Below are positions 43,742 through 52,764 of a stretch of 64,000 bases of DNA, piece after piece (within the stretch, counting starts at the first letter, position 1; the number at the start of each line of letters is the position of its first letter). Below the pieces are notes generated by a model that saw only the letters and a list, made by a program, of their open reading frames with translations, made no database searches and was not told the DNA's origin. The DNA comes from Burkholderia cenocepacia. Lineage in GTDB: Bacteria > Pseudomonadota > Gammaproteobacteria > Burkholderiales > Burkholderiaceae. Made by a program: the position numbers and the translations under genes. The stretch is taken from the NCBI RefSeq assembly GCF_014211915.1, contig NZ_CP060039.1:1364001-1428000 (forward strand). The letters run 5' to 3'.

Positions 43742-44633
43742 GGTGGGTGTGACTCCTGAGCCGACGATCCTTGTGACGGGTGTGAATGGCCAGGTCGGGT
43801 TCGAACTGCTGCGCTCGCTGCAAGGGCTCGGCCGCGTGGTGGCATGCGACCGCTCGATGCTCGACCTGTCCGACCTCGATCGGGTGCGCAGTGTCGTGCG
43901 CGAGCTGAAGCCGTCGATCATCGTGAACCCGGCCGCGTACACGGCCGTCGACAAGGCCGAGACGGACGTCGACGCCGCGCGCCGGCTGAATGCCGAAGTC
44001 CCGCGTGCTTTCGCAGAGGAAGCGGCGCGCCTCGGTGCAGCGCTGGTTCATTACTCGACCGACTATGTGTTCGACGGCACCAAAGAGGGGGCCTATGTCG
44101 AAACGGACGCGACCAACCCGCAGAACGTCTACGGGCTGACCAAGCTGGAGGGCGAGCAGGCCATCGCGGCGACAGGTTGCGCACACTTGATCCTGCGGAC
44201 GAGCTGGGTGTACGGCCGCCGCGGCAAGAACTTCCTGCTGACGATGCTGAAGCTCGGGAGCGAGCGTCCTGAGTTGCGTGTCGTCGCGGATCAGGTTGGC
44301 GCGCCGACATGGTCGAAGACGATCGCCACCGCGACCGCGCACATCGTCGCGCAGGCATTGGCGGCCGATGACGCGGACTGGTGGGCGCAGCGTTCCGGCG
44401 TCTATCACTTCACGTCCGCGGGCGCCACGTCGTGGCACGGGTTTGCCGAGGCAATCTTCGCCCAGGCGATGGGCGAGCATGCGCCGAAGGTGTTGCCGAT
44501 TCCGGCGAGCGACTACCCGGTTCCCGCCAAGCGCCCGTCCAATTCGCGACTGTCGCACGACAAGCTGACCGAAGCATTCGGGTTGCGGTTGCCGGACTGG
44601 GCCGATGCGCTGAAGCTGTGCCTGAGTGAGTAA
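43734..44633 (+). CDS. rmlD: dTDP-4-dehydrorhamnose reductase
   Basis: A 299-aa SDR, last step to dTDP-L-rhamnose. ILVTGVNGQVGFELLRSLQG near the N-terminus, NPAAYTAVDKAETD, VHYSTDYVFDG and NVYGLTKLEGEQA (YxxxK). The start ATG at 43734 lies inside rmlC; its first 12 residues are a short extension. Confidence 0.95.
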   Translation: MREVGVTPEPTILVTGVNGQVGFELLRSLQGLGRVVACDRSMLDLSDLDRVRSVVRELKPSIIVNPAAYTAVDKAETDVDAARRLNAEVPRAFAEEAARLGAALVHYSTDYVFDGTKEGAYVETDATNPQNVYGLTKLEGEQAIAATGCAHLILRTSWVYGRRGKNFLLTMLKLGSERPELRVVADQVGAPTWSKTIATATAHIVAQALAADDADWWAQRSGVYHFTSAGATSWHGFAEAIFAQAMGEHAPKVLPIPASDYPVPAKRPSNSRLSHDKLTEAFGLRLPDWADALKLCLSE

Positions 44634-45534
44634 CTTGAATCAGAATTCCGCGGTTCAGGAGCAGACCGGTGTCGTGATCGTGTTCTACCGGCCGGATAGC
44701 GGTTGCGTAGTCCGTGCGAACCGGCTCGCCAAAGTATGGCCATGCGTGGTGGTGGATAACACGGAGAGCATCAGTGCGCCGGAAGCGCTCGGGCTCGACG
44801 CGCGTATCGACTATGTCGCGAACGGCGCCAATCTTGGCATCGCGACGGCGCTCAACCAGGGCATCGAACGGCTGGCCGCGGCGAACTGTACGTCGGTATT
44901 GCTGTTCGATCAGGATAGCGAGCCGTCAGACGAATTGCTGGTCGAACTGCCTCGGACAATGGCGGCCGAGCGCATGCGTAATCGTCGCGTGGCGCTCGTC
45001 GGCCCCGCGTACGAGGATGCGCGATTGGGCGGCGTCGCGCCGTTCGTCCGCTTCGGGTACGTGAAGCTGCGCCGGGTTCAGCCGGACGGTGTGCAACCGG
45101 TCGAGGTCGACTTTCTGATTACGTCGGGATCGTGCGTGAATCTCGCTGTATGGCGCGACATCGGCCCGATGGACGATTCGCTGTTCATCGATTTCGTCGA
45201 TCTCGAATGGTGTGTCCGCGCGCGCTCGAAGGGGTATTCGGTGCTCGGCGCGCCGGCGTTGCGGTTGAAGCATGAACTGGGCGGCGAGCCGGTGAAGGTG
45301 TTCGGGCGGAGCTACCCGGGGCACAGCGCGGTTCGGCACTACTATCTGTTCCGCAACGCGATCGCGCTGATCCGGCGTTCCTACGTACCGTGGAGCTGGA
45401 AGTCGACCGAACTGGTCAAGATGCCGGTCCGGCTTGCGATCTACGCGTTGTTCATGCAGCCTCGCGTGGCGCACCTGCGGCTCTCATTGCTCGGCATCTG
45501 GCACGGACTGACCGGTCGTACCGGTGCGCTCTGA
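44626..45534 (+). CDS. Glycosyltransferase family 2, rhamnosyltransferase-like
   Basis: A 302-aa GT-A-fold enzyme of the cytoplasmic membrane face. GVVIVFYRPDSG opens the domain; VVVDNTES, NGANLGIATALNQGI and the DXD-type LLFDQDSEPSDELL (about residues 88-101) fit the rhamnosyltransferase RfbF/WbbL group, followed by DFVDLEWCVRARSKGY. It overlaps rmlD with a GTG start at 44626. It likely adds L-rhamnose to the O chain, given the preceding rml genes; acceptor unknown. Confidence 0.85.
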   Translation: MSNLNQNSAVQEQTGVVIVFYRPDSGCVVRANRLAKVWPCVVVDNTESISAPEALGLDARIDYVANGANLGIATALNQGIERLAAANCTSVLLFDQDSEPSDELLVELPRTMAAERMRNRRVALVGPAYEDARLGGVAPFVRFGYVKLRRVQPDGVQPVEVDFLITSGSCVNLAVWRDIGPMDDSLFIDFVDLEWCVRARSKGYSVLGAPALRLKHELGGEPVKVFGRSYPGHSAVRHYYLFRNAIALIRRSYVPWSWKSTELVKMPVRLAIYALFMQPRVAHLRLSLLGIWHGLTGRTGAL

Positions 45535-45577
45535 TGTACCGGCCCATTTTTCAATCTCATTCAACTAGAAAGCTTGC

Positions 45578-46360
45578 ATGCTGACTCTTTCACTTGCTGA
45601 TCTCAAACAGAGCATTGCCTCGTGGCGGTTATGGACGCTGCTCGGCTGGCTCGAAATCCGGCAGCGCTATGCTCGCTCGAGTGTCGGACCGTTCTGGCTC
45701 ACGATCAGCATGGGTGTGATGATTACGTCGCTCGGCGTGGTCTACGGTACGTTGTTCGGACAAAAGATGAACGAATATCTGCCGTTCCTCGCATCGAGCA
45801 TCGTGCTGTGGGGGCTTTTTTCGCAGACGATCCAGGAGGGAAGCATCGCGTATATCAGCAGCGGCGCCTACATACGCCAGGTGCCCACACCGAAGCTGAT
45901 CTACATTCTGCAAGTCGTATGGCGGAACCTGATCGTGCTGGCACACAACTTCGTGATTGTCATCGGTCTTCTGATGATCTTCGGCGTCAAAAGCTGGGAG
46001 ACGCTGCCGATGTTCATTCCGGGGCTGCTTCTGTATGTGCTGAATGCAATGTGGATCGCCATGCTGACAAGCCTGTTGTCCGCACGATTCCGCGACCTTC
46101 CGCAGATCATTGGCGCGCTGCTTCAAGTCGCATTCTATGTAACACCCATCATCTTTCGTCCAGACGCGCTGAATCGCTTTTCGTTCATCGTCGAATGGAA
46201 TCCGCTTGCTTACCTGATCGATGTCGTTCGCGGCCCGCTGATCGGACAAATGCCGAGCGCGCTGACGTGGGGAGTGACCATTGGCATGGCGGTCGTTGGA
46301 TGGCCGATCGCACTGCTCATGACCGGTCGTTATCTGAAACGTCTTCCGTACTGGGTCTGA
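45578..46360 (+). CDS. wzm: O-antigen ABC transporter permease
   Basis: A 260-aa inner-membrane protein with six hydrophobic segments. The N-terminal LGWLEIRQRYARSSVGPFWLTISMG is the ABC-2 polysaccharide-exporter signature, and PLAYLIDVVRGPLIG near the C-terminus is typical of Wzm. With Wzt it flips the lipid-linked O chain to the periplasm. wzt begins 10 bp later. Confidence 0.93.
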   Translation: MLTLSLADLKQSIASWRLWTLLGWLEIRQRYARSSVGPFWLTISMGVMITSLGVVYGTLFGQKMNEYLPFLASSIVLWGLFSQTIQEGSIAYISSGAYIRQVPTPKLIYILQVVWRNLIVLAHNFVIVIGLLMIFGVKSWETLPMFIPGLLLYVLNAMWIAMLTSLLSARFRDLPQIIGALLQVAFYVTPIIFRPDALNRFSFIVEWNPLAYLIDVVRGPLIGQMPSALTWGVTIGMAVVGWPIALLMTGRYLKRLPYWV

Positions 46361-46370
46361 AGGGGGCGAC

Positions 46371-47123
46371 ATGGCACACATTGAACTGAAGAACGTGACG
46401 CTGGATTTGCCGATCTACGACGTCCAGGGCCGCTCGCTGAAGAAACAGGTGCTTCGCATGGGGCGACGCAACCGGATCGCGGAGGGCAACGACGGCGTCA
46501 TCGTCGTACGGGCGCTCGACGATCTGAGTTTCCGCTTCGATCGAGGCGATCGCGTGGGGCTCATTGGTCACAACGGCGCGGGAAAGTCGACGCTGCTGCG
46601 CGCGATGGCCGGCATTTATCCTCCGACAGCCGGCTCGCTGTCACGCGTGGGCAAGGCCGTGCCGCTGCTCGACATCAGCCTCGGCATGGACGAGAACTCG
46701 ACCGGTATGCAGAACATCCGGTTGCGCGGCCTGCTGCTCGGCATGACTGACGCGGAGATTCGCAAAAAGCAGAACGATATCGCTGATTTCAGTGAATTGG
46801 GCGACTACCTCGATCTGCCGATCCGTACCTATTCGAGCGGCATGAAGATGCGGCTTGCATTCGCCGTGTCCACGGCGGTCGACGCCGAGATCCTGCTGCT
46901 CGATGAAGTGATGGGCGTGGGCGATGCGTCGTTCATGCACAAGGCCGAGGCGCGTCTCGAGGAACTGCACGACCGCGCCGAGATCGTTGTGCTCGCGATG
47001 CACTCGAACAAGGAGATCCGCAAGGTGTGCAACAAGGCGCTGTGGATGGAGCGCGGGCGTGTGCGCGCTTTCGGGGAAGTCGACGACGTCGTGTCGCAAT
47101 ATGCTGCTTCGGTGGGGGAGTGA
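46371..47123 (+). CDS. wzt: O-antigen ABC transporter ATP-binding protein (short form)
   Basis: A 250-aa ATPase. Walker A is GHNGAGKSTLLRAM (about residues 65-78), signature YSSGMKMRLAFAV, Walker B AEILLLDEVMGVGD, and the H-loop LAMHSNKEIRK. It stops right after the nucleotide-binding domain and lacks the C-terminal carbohydrate-binding domain of the long Wzt proteins that recognise a capped chain end. Export may therefore be coupled to synthesis, as with short Wzt systems, an inference. Confidence 0.93.
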   Translation: MAHIELKNVTLDLPIYDVQGRSLKKQVLRMGRRNRIAEGNDGVIVVRALDDLSFRFDRGDRVGLIGHNGAGKSTLLRAMAGIYPPTAGSLSRVGKAVPLLDISLGMDENSTGMQNIRLRGLLLGMTDAEIRKKQNDIADFSELGDYLDLPIRTYSSGMKMRLAFAVSTAVDAEILLLDEVMGVGDASFMHKAEARLEELHDRAEIVVLAMHSNKEIRKVCNKALWMERGRVRAFGEVDDVVSQYAASVGE

Positions 47124-47165
47124 TGGTTGTGAAGTCGAACGCCGGTATGGCTGGGTGCTGAACCG

Positions 47166-49043
47166 ATGAAGTTGCGCAAAGCACGCTCGTTCGTGAACCG
47201 GGTGGCGGGTGACGGTGGATTGCGACTGGTCGTGCGCAAGGCTTACGGTATCTTCCGCCGGGAAGGAGTTGCCGGCATCAGAAGCCGGATCGCATGGTTG
47301 CGCGCGGGCGCGCCGGGTGTCATCGATCCGGTTCTCTATGCAGAATGGGTTCGCCGTTACGATCAGGTTGACGACGCAACGCGCGCGGCCATTCGCGAGC
47401 GTATCGCCGGTTTCGCGAATCCGCCGCTGATTTCAGTGGTGATGCCCGTCTACAATCCCGATCCCGCTTGGCTGGCGGAGGCGATCGAGTCCATCCGCGG
47501 ACAACTTTATCCGCATTGGGAACTCTGCATTGCCGACGACGTGTCGACGAATCCGGCCATCCGCCCGCTGCTCGAACGTTACGCCTCCCAAGACCCGCGG
47601 ATCAAGGTCGCGTTCCGGCAGAAGAACGGCCATATTTCTGCCGCATCGAATACTGCGCTCGAACTCGTGACGGGCACGTGGGTCGCGCTGTTCGATCACG
47701 ACGACCTGTTGCCGGAGCAGGCGCTTTATTGTGTCGCGGATGTGATCGAACGCGATCCGTCGATTCGAATGATCTATTCTGATGAAGACAAGATCGATGG
47801 CTCGGGCAAGCGCCGTGAACCGTACTTCAAGTGCGACTGGAACCCCGATCTGTTCCTTTCACAGAACATGTTCAGTCATCTGGGTGTGTTTCAAAAGGCG
47901 CTGCTCGACGAAGTCGGCGGTTTCCGCGAGGGGTATGAGGGGTCTCAGGACTATGATCTGGCCCTTCGCTGTGTCGAGCGTGCGGGCGCGGCTGCAATTC
48001 ATCACATTCCACGGGTGCTGTATCACTGGCGGGTTCATGCTGAAAGCACCTCGTCGGGGACCGACGCCAAGCCCTACGCGGTAGTGGCCGGTGAGCGGGC
48101 GCTCAACGACCACTTCGAGCGAACGGGTGTCCGCGGTGTGGCGGAGTACGCAGGAAACGGCTACCGTGCGCGGTATGCGTTGCCGGATCCGGCGCCGCTC
48201 GTCAGCCTGATCATCCCGACCCGAAACGGGCTGAACCTGATTCGGCAGTGCATCACGAGCATTGTTGGCAAGACGACGTACACACGCTACGAAATCGTCA
48301 TCGTCGACAACGGCTCGGATGATCCAGACACACTGAATTACCTCGCGTCGCTCGAGAACGACGTGCGTTTCCGGATATTGCGCGACGATCGGCCGTTCAA
48401 TTTCGCGGCGTTGTGCAATGCGGCCGTCGAGGTGGCGAGCGGCGAGGTCGTCGGACTGGTCAACAACGATATCGAGGTGATTTCTCCCGATTGGTTGACG
48501 GAAATGGTCAGTATTGCATTGCAACCGGGCGTCGGCGCGGTGGGCGCGAAACTGCTCTATCCGAACGACACCGTCCAGCATGCCGGCGTGGTGCTGGGGC
48601 TTGGCGGCGTGGCGGGACATGTACACAAACACATTCCTCGCGGATCGTTCGGGTACTTCGGTCGCGCCAGCCTGATCGGCGCCTTCTCCGCAGTGACCGC
48701 TGCATGCATGATCGTGCGCAAGGCTGCCTATCGCGAAGTGGCTGGAATGAACGAACGGGATCTGGGTGTCGCGTTCAACGATATCGACTTCTGTCTTCGC
48801 TTGCTGAAGGCCGGCTATCGCAATGTCTGGACGCCGTATGCGGAGCTGTATCACCATGAGTCGGCGACGCGTGGTTACGAGGACGATCCTGTCAAACAGG
48901 CTCGATTCGACGGCGAGACCGAGTACATGCAAAAGCACTGGGGAGAGCTGCTGCGGAATGATTCCTCATACAGTCCAAATCTGACGTTGAACGAAGAGGA
49001 TATCGGTCTGGCCTGGCCGTCACGGGTGGGCGCGCTCGTCTGA
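47166..49043 (+). CDS. Two-domain glycosyltransferase (GT2-GT2)
   Basis: A 625-aa protein with two GT-A domains. The first starts near residue 85, ISVVMPVYNPDPAWLAEAI, with its DXD-type motif in ALFDHDDLLPEQ and DEDKIDGSGKRREPYFKCDW. The second starts near residue 342, VSLIIPTRNGLNLIRQCI, with GLVNNDIEVISPDWL. An N-terminal 80-residue helical region comes first. Such fused enzymes often make alternating linkages, such as a rhamnan repeat. G+C is lower than in the housekeeping genes. Confidence 0.88.
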   Translation: MKLRKARSFVNRVAGDGGLRLVVRKAYGIFRREGVAGIRSRIAWLRAGAPGVIDPVLYAEWVRRYDQVDDATRAAIRERIAGFANPPLISVVMPVYNPDPAWLAEAIESIRGQLYPHWELCIADDVSTNPAIRPLLERYASQDPRIKVAFRQKNGHISAASNTALELVTGTWVALFDHDDLLPEQALYCVADVIERDPSIRMIYSDEDKIDGSGKRREPYFKCDWNPDLFLSQNMFSHLGVFQKALLDEVGGFREGYEGSQDYDLALRCVERAGAAAIHHIPRVLYHWRVHAESTSSGTDAKPYAVVAGERALNDHFERTGVRGVAEYAGNGYRARYALPDPAPLVSLIIPTRNGLNLIRQCITSIVGKTTYTRYEIVIVDNGSDDPDTLNYLASLENDVRFRILRDDRPFNFAALCNAAVEVASGEVVGLVNNDIEVISPDWLTEMVSIALQPGVGAVGAKLLYPNDTVQHAGVVLGLGGVAGHVHKHIPRGSFGYFGRASLIGAFSAVTAACMIVRKAAYREVAGMNERDLGVAFNDIDFCLRLLKAGYRNVWTPYAELYHHESATRGYEDDPVKQARFDGETEYMQKHWGELLRNDSSYSPNLTLNEEDIGLAWPSRVGALV

Positions 49044-49141
49044 GCGCGTGCCCGGCGATGCAGGCCGGATGCCGCCGGAATTAATGAGTGGTACTGATCC
49101 GGCGGTTGGAAAAATAGAAGGTATATCGTAACGGAGTTGAC

Positions 49142-50584
49142 GTGAACATCTTCCCTGTAGTTCTGTGCGGCGGTAGCGGCACCCGTCTTTGGCCGTTGTC
49201 CCGGGGCGGTTATCCCAAGCAGTACCTCAAGCTGGCCGGAGAACACACGCTGGTTCAGCAGACCGTGCTGCGTCTGCAGGGCGTGCCCGGCGTCGAAGCG
49301 CCGATCATGATCACGAATGCGGAACAACGCTTCATCGTGGCCGATCAGTTGCGCAGCATCGACGTGGCCGCGTCGGCGGTCGTTCTGGAGCCGGTAGGGC
49401 GCAATACGGCGCCCGCGGTCGCGGCGGCGGCGTTGCTTGCGATGGAGCAGTCGCCGGACGCGTTGCTGCTCGTGTTGCCGTCCGACCACGTGATCCTGAG
49501 CGATGCGATTTTCGCGAAGCTGGCGGACACGGCGCGCGATATCGCAAACGACGGGCATCTCGTCACGTTCGGTATCGAGCCGACCAAGCCGCACACCGGC
49601 TACGGCTACATCCGCAGCGGGAACGCATTGGCGTCGCATGACGACGCGTTCCGTGTCGATGCATTCGTCGAGAAACCGGATGCGGAAACGGCGGCGCGGT
49701 TCGTGTCGGAAGGCGGTTATTACTGGAACAGCGGCATGTTCATGCTGAAGGCGTCGGTGTATCTCGACGAACTCAAGCGATTCGAGCCAGCCGTGCTCGA
49801 GCAGGTCACGCTGTCGGTCAAGCAGGCAAAGCGCGACGAGGATTTCGTCCGACTTGACGCCGATGCATTCCAGGAATGCCCGAACATCTCGATCGACTAT
49901 GCGGTGATGGAGAAAACCGACCATGCGGTGATGGTCGCGGCCGCAGGTCTGAACTGGAGCGATATCGGCTCATGGGCCGCGCTCGCGGATATTTCGGATA
50001 CCGACGATACGGGCAATACGCTGTCGGGCGACGTCCTGACTGACGATGTTTCCGATAGTTATATCCGGGCCGATCATCGAATGGTCACGGCCATCGGCGT
50101 CAAGGATCTGATCATCGTCGAAACGGCGGACGCGGTCCTCGTCACGCATCGCGACCAGTCCGAGCGTGTGAAGAAGATCGTCGAGCGTCTCAGCGCGTCG
50201 GGGCGACACGAGTCGGTGACGCACCGGAAGGTCATCCGGCCGTGGGGTTCGTACGAGAGTATCGATCAGGGTGAACGCTTTCAGGTCAAGCGCATTATCG
50301 TCAACCCGGGCTCGTCGCTCAGCCTTCAGATGCACCATCATCGGGCTGAACACTGGGTCGTTGTCCGCGGTACCGCGCGCGTCTTCAACGGCGACCAGGT
50401 CATTTTGCTGAGCGAGAATCAGTCGACCTATATTCCGCTGGGCGTGACGCATCGCTTGCAGAACCCGGGGAAGATTCCGCTCGAACTGATCGAGGTTCAA
50501 TCGGGCTCGTATCTCGGTGAAGACGACATCGTGCGTCTCGACGACAACTACGGGCGCGATGTCGTCGCGGCGAAGGGCAATTAA
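49142..50584 (+). CDS. manC: Mannose-1-phosphate guanylyltransferase / mannose-6-phosphate isomerase
   Basis: A 480-aa bifunctional enzyme making GDP-mannose. The transferase motif [23 protein letters not shown] is at residues 6-28, and the C-terminal cupin isomerase domain shows [37 protein letters not shown] and [17 protein letters not shown]-mannose feeds Gmd and Rmd, the next genes. Confidence 0.95.
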   Translation: MNIFPVVLCGGSGTRLWPLSRGGYPKQYLKLAGEHTLVQQTVLRLQGVPGVEAPIMITNAEQRFIVADQLRSIDVAASAVVLEPVGRNTAPAVAAAALLAMEQSPDALLLVLPSDHVILSDAIFAKLADTARDIANDGHLVTFGIEPTKPHTGYGYIRSGNALASHDDAFRVDAFVEKPDAETAARFVSEGGYYWNSGMFMLKASVYLDELKRFEPAVLEQVTLSVKQAKRDEDFVRLDADAFQECPNISIDYAVMEKTDHAVMVAAAGLNWSDIGSWAALADISDTDDTGNTLSGDVLTDDVSDSYIRADHRMVTAIGVKDLIIVETADAVLVTHRDQSERVKKIVERLSASGRHESVTHRKVIRPWGSYESIDQGERFQVKRIIVNPGSSLSLQMHHHRAEHWVVVRGTARVFNGDQVILLSENQSTYIPLGVTHRLQNPGKIPLELIEVQSGSYLGEDDIVRLDDNYGRDVVAAKGN

Positions 50585-50694
50585 CCACGATTGGAATCCG
50601 GCCTGGATTCATGTCGTATCGGCCGCTCTCATGGCGTGACCCCGATCGACGATTCTGGCCGGAGCTTCAACATGCTGAACAAACTGGAAAGAAC

Positions 50695-51729
50695 ATGACT
50701 GTTGCAATCATCACTGGCATTACCGGGCAAGACGGCGCGTATCTTGCGGAGCTGCTTCTCGAGAAGGGCTACACCGTCTACGGCACCTATCGGCGCACCA
50801 GCTCGGTGAACTTCTGGCGAATCGACGAGCTCGGCGTCAGCAATCATCCTAATCTTCACCTCGCCGAATACGACCTGACCGATCTTGGCGCAAGCATTCG
50901 CCTGCTTCAGACGACGCAAGCGACCGAGGTCTACAACCTGGCGGCCCAAAGTTTCGTCGGCGTGTCGTTCGATCAGCCGGCAACCACCGCCGAGATTACC
51001 GGTATCGGCGCGCTCAACCTGCTCGAGGCGATTCGCACGGTCAATCCTGCGATCCGCTTCTACCAGGCCAGCACGTCGGAAATGTTCGGCAAGGTACAGG
51101 CCGTACCGCAGGTTGAAAGCACGCCTTTCTATCCGCGCAGTCCGTACGGCGTCGCAAAGCTTTACGCGCACTGGATGACGATCAACTATCGCGAGAGCTA
51201 CAACATCTTCGGCTGCAGCGGCATCCTGTTCAACCACGAATCGCCGCTGCGCGGGCGCGAATTCGTGACGCGGAAGATTACGGACAGTCTGGCGAAGATC
51301 CGTCTCGGCAAGCTCGACGTGCTGGAACTCGGCAACCTCGACGCCAAGCGTGACTGGGGCTATGCGAAGGAGTACGTCGAAGGCATGTGGCGCATGCTGC
51401 AGGCGGAACGCCCCGATACCTACGTGCTTGCGACGAACCGGACCGAGACGGTGCGGGATTTCGTGTCGATGGCAGCCCAGGCGGCAGGCATCGAACTCGC
51501 GTGGCAAGGTGCGGGCGAAAACGAGACGGGCGTCGATACCCGAACCGGCAAGGCCGTGGTCAAGGTCAGCCCGAAATTTTACCGGCCCGCCGAAGTCGAT
51601 CTGCTCATCGGCAACCCCGAGAAGGCGAGCAAGGAACTCGGCTGGGTGCCGAAGACGACGCTCGAGCAGCTTTGCCAGATGATGGTCGAGGCGGACATTC
51701 GTCGCATCGAAGCAGGCTTCTCGTTCTAA
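50695..51729 (+). CDS. gmd: GDP-mannose 4,6-dehydratase
   Basis: A 344-aa SDR. NADP motif [23 protein letters not shown] at the start, [26 protein letters not shown] (catalytic Thr/Glu), and [12 protein letters not shown] (YxxxK). [19 protein letters not shown] is the family signature. It yields GDP-4-keto-6-deoxymannose. The frame opens at 50611, but the ATG at 50695 is the family start. Confidence 0.95.
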   Translation: MTVAIITGITGQDGAYLAELLLEKGYTVYGTYRRTSSVNFWRIDELGVSNHPNLHLAEYDLTDLGASIRLLQTTQATEVYNLAAQSFVGVSFDQPATTAEITGIGALNLLEAIRTVNPAIRFYQASTSEMFGKVQAVPQVESTPFYPRSPYGVAKLYAHWMTINYRESYNIFGCSGILFNHESPLRGREFVTRKITDSLAKIRLGKLDVLELGNLDAKRDWGYAKEYVEGMWRMLQAERPDTYVLATNRTETVRDFVSMAAQAAGIELAWQGAGENETGVDTRTGKAVVKVSPKFYRPAEVDLLIGNPEKASKELGWVPKTTLEQLCQMMVEADIRRIEAGFSF

Positions 51730-51733
51730 GGCC

Positions 51734-52624
51734 ATGGCAAAAGTTTTCGTCACGGGCCTGGACGGATTTACCGGCCGCTATATGGCGGAGGAGTTGATCC
51801 GCTCGGGGCACGAAGTTTGCGGGATCGTTCACAAGCCGGTTGCCGCTGCGCCGTGGCGAACGCACGTATGCGATCTGCTTGATACCGACGCGCTGGTTCG
51901 CGTGCTGTCCGACGAAAAACCGGATGCCGTCGTGCATCTGGCGGCCATTGCGTTCGTTCAGCACGGCGATGTCGGCGCGATCTATCAGACCAACGTGGTC
52001 GGGACGCGCAATCTGCTTGATGCGCTGACGCGCGCCGCATGTCAGCCGCGAGCCGTGTTGTTGGCAAGCAGTGCGAACGTCTATGGCAATTCCGATCGGG
52101 AAATCATCGACGAATCCACTGCGCCGGCGCCCGCAAACGATTACGCAATCAGCAAGCTGGCGATGGAAATGGTCGCGCGCATGTGGCAGGACAAACTTCC
52201 GATCGTCATCGTGCGGCCGTTCAATTACACGGGCGTCGGTCAGGACGAGCGATTCCTGCTGCCCAAGATCGTTCGACATTTCAGCGCGCGCGCAGAGCGC
52301 ATCGAGTTGGGCAATCTGAATGTCGTGCGAGATTTCTCGGATGTGCGCATGGTGGTCGCCGCGTACCGGAAGTTGATCGAAGCCGACTTCGCAGGACGCA
52401 CGTTCAACGTCTGCTCAGGTATCGGGTATTCGCTGCAGGACGTCTTGGCGACGGTGCAGGAACTATCCGGGCATGAACTCGAGGTGGCGGTGAATCCGCA
52501 GTTCGTGCGCGCGAACGAGGTCCACAAGCTCGTCGGAAATTGCCGGGCGCTTGAACACGCGATCGGTTCGACTCACGCGATACCGCTTCGCAATACGCTT
52601 GCATGGATGCTCGAACGTCCATGA
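51734..52624 (+). CDS. rmd: GDP-4-keto-6-deoxy-D-mannose reductase
   Basis: A 296-aa SDR next to gmd by 4 bp. VFVTGLDGFTGRYMAEELI, HLAAIAFVQHGDVGAIYQTNVVG, SANVYG and YAISKLAMEMVARM (YxxxK) match RMD, which reduces the Gmd product to GDP-D-rhamnose. A GDP-L-fucose or GDP-talose route is less likely, because no GMER-type epimerase follows. It thus supplies D-rhamnose beside the L-rhamnose of the rml genes. Confidence 0.88.
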   Translation: MAKVFVTGLDGFTGRYMAEELIRSGHEVCGIVHKPVAAAPWRTHVCDLLDTDALVRVLSDEKPDAVVHLAAIAFVQHGDVGAIYQTNVVGTRNLLDALTRAACQPRAVLLASSANVYGNSDREIIDESTAPAPANDYAISKLAMEMVARMWQDKLPIVIVRPFNYTGVGQDERFLLPKIVRHFSARAERIELGNLNVVRDFSDVRMVVAAYRKLIEADFAGRTFNVCSGIGYSLQDVLATVQELSGHELEVAVNPQFVRANEVHKLVGNCRALEHAIGSTHAIPLRNTLAWMLERP

Positions 52625-52758
52625 GCGAACTGATCGTTGACGGCGTGTTCGGCGCGGCCGGCATGCACGGCACGGTCATGGCCAGAAATGCAGGAAATCG
52701 GGGCGGCGCCGATGTTTTCGTCGATGCCGACTCGAATTTTCATAGCTCAGGTAAGTGA
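52621..52758 (+). CDS. Small ORF, 45 codons, unknown
   Basis: ATG overlaps the rmd stop (ATGA), which would allow coupled translation. The product MSELIVDGVFGAAGMHGTVM... matches no family I know. It is in the same reading frame as the giant glycosyltransferase downstream and stops 6 bases before it. Could be a real small gene, an old upstream extension, or chance. Confidence 0.3.
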   Translation: MSELIVDGVFGAAGMHGTVMARNAGNRGGADVFVDADSNFHSSGK

Positions 52759-52764
52759 AAATTT

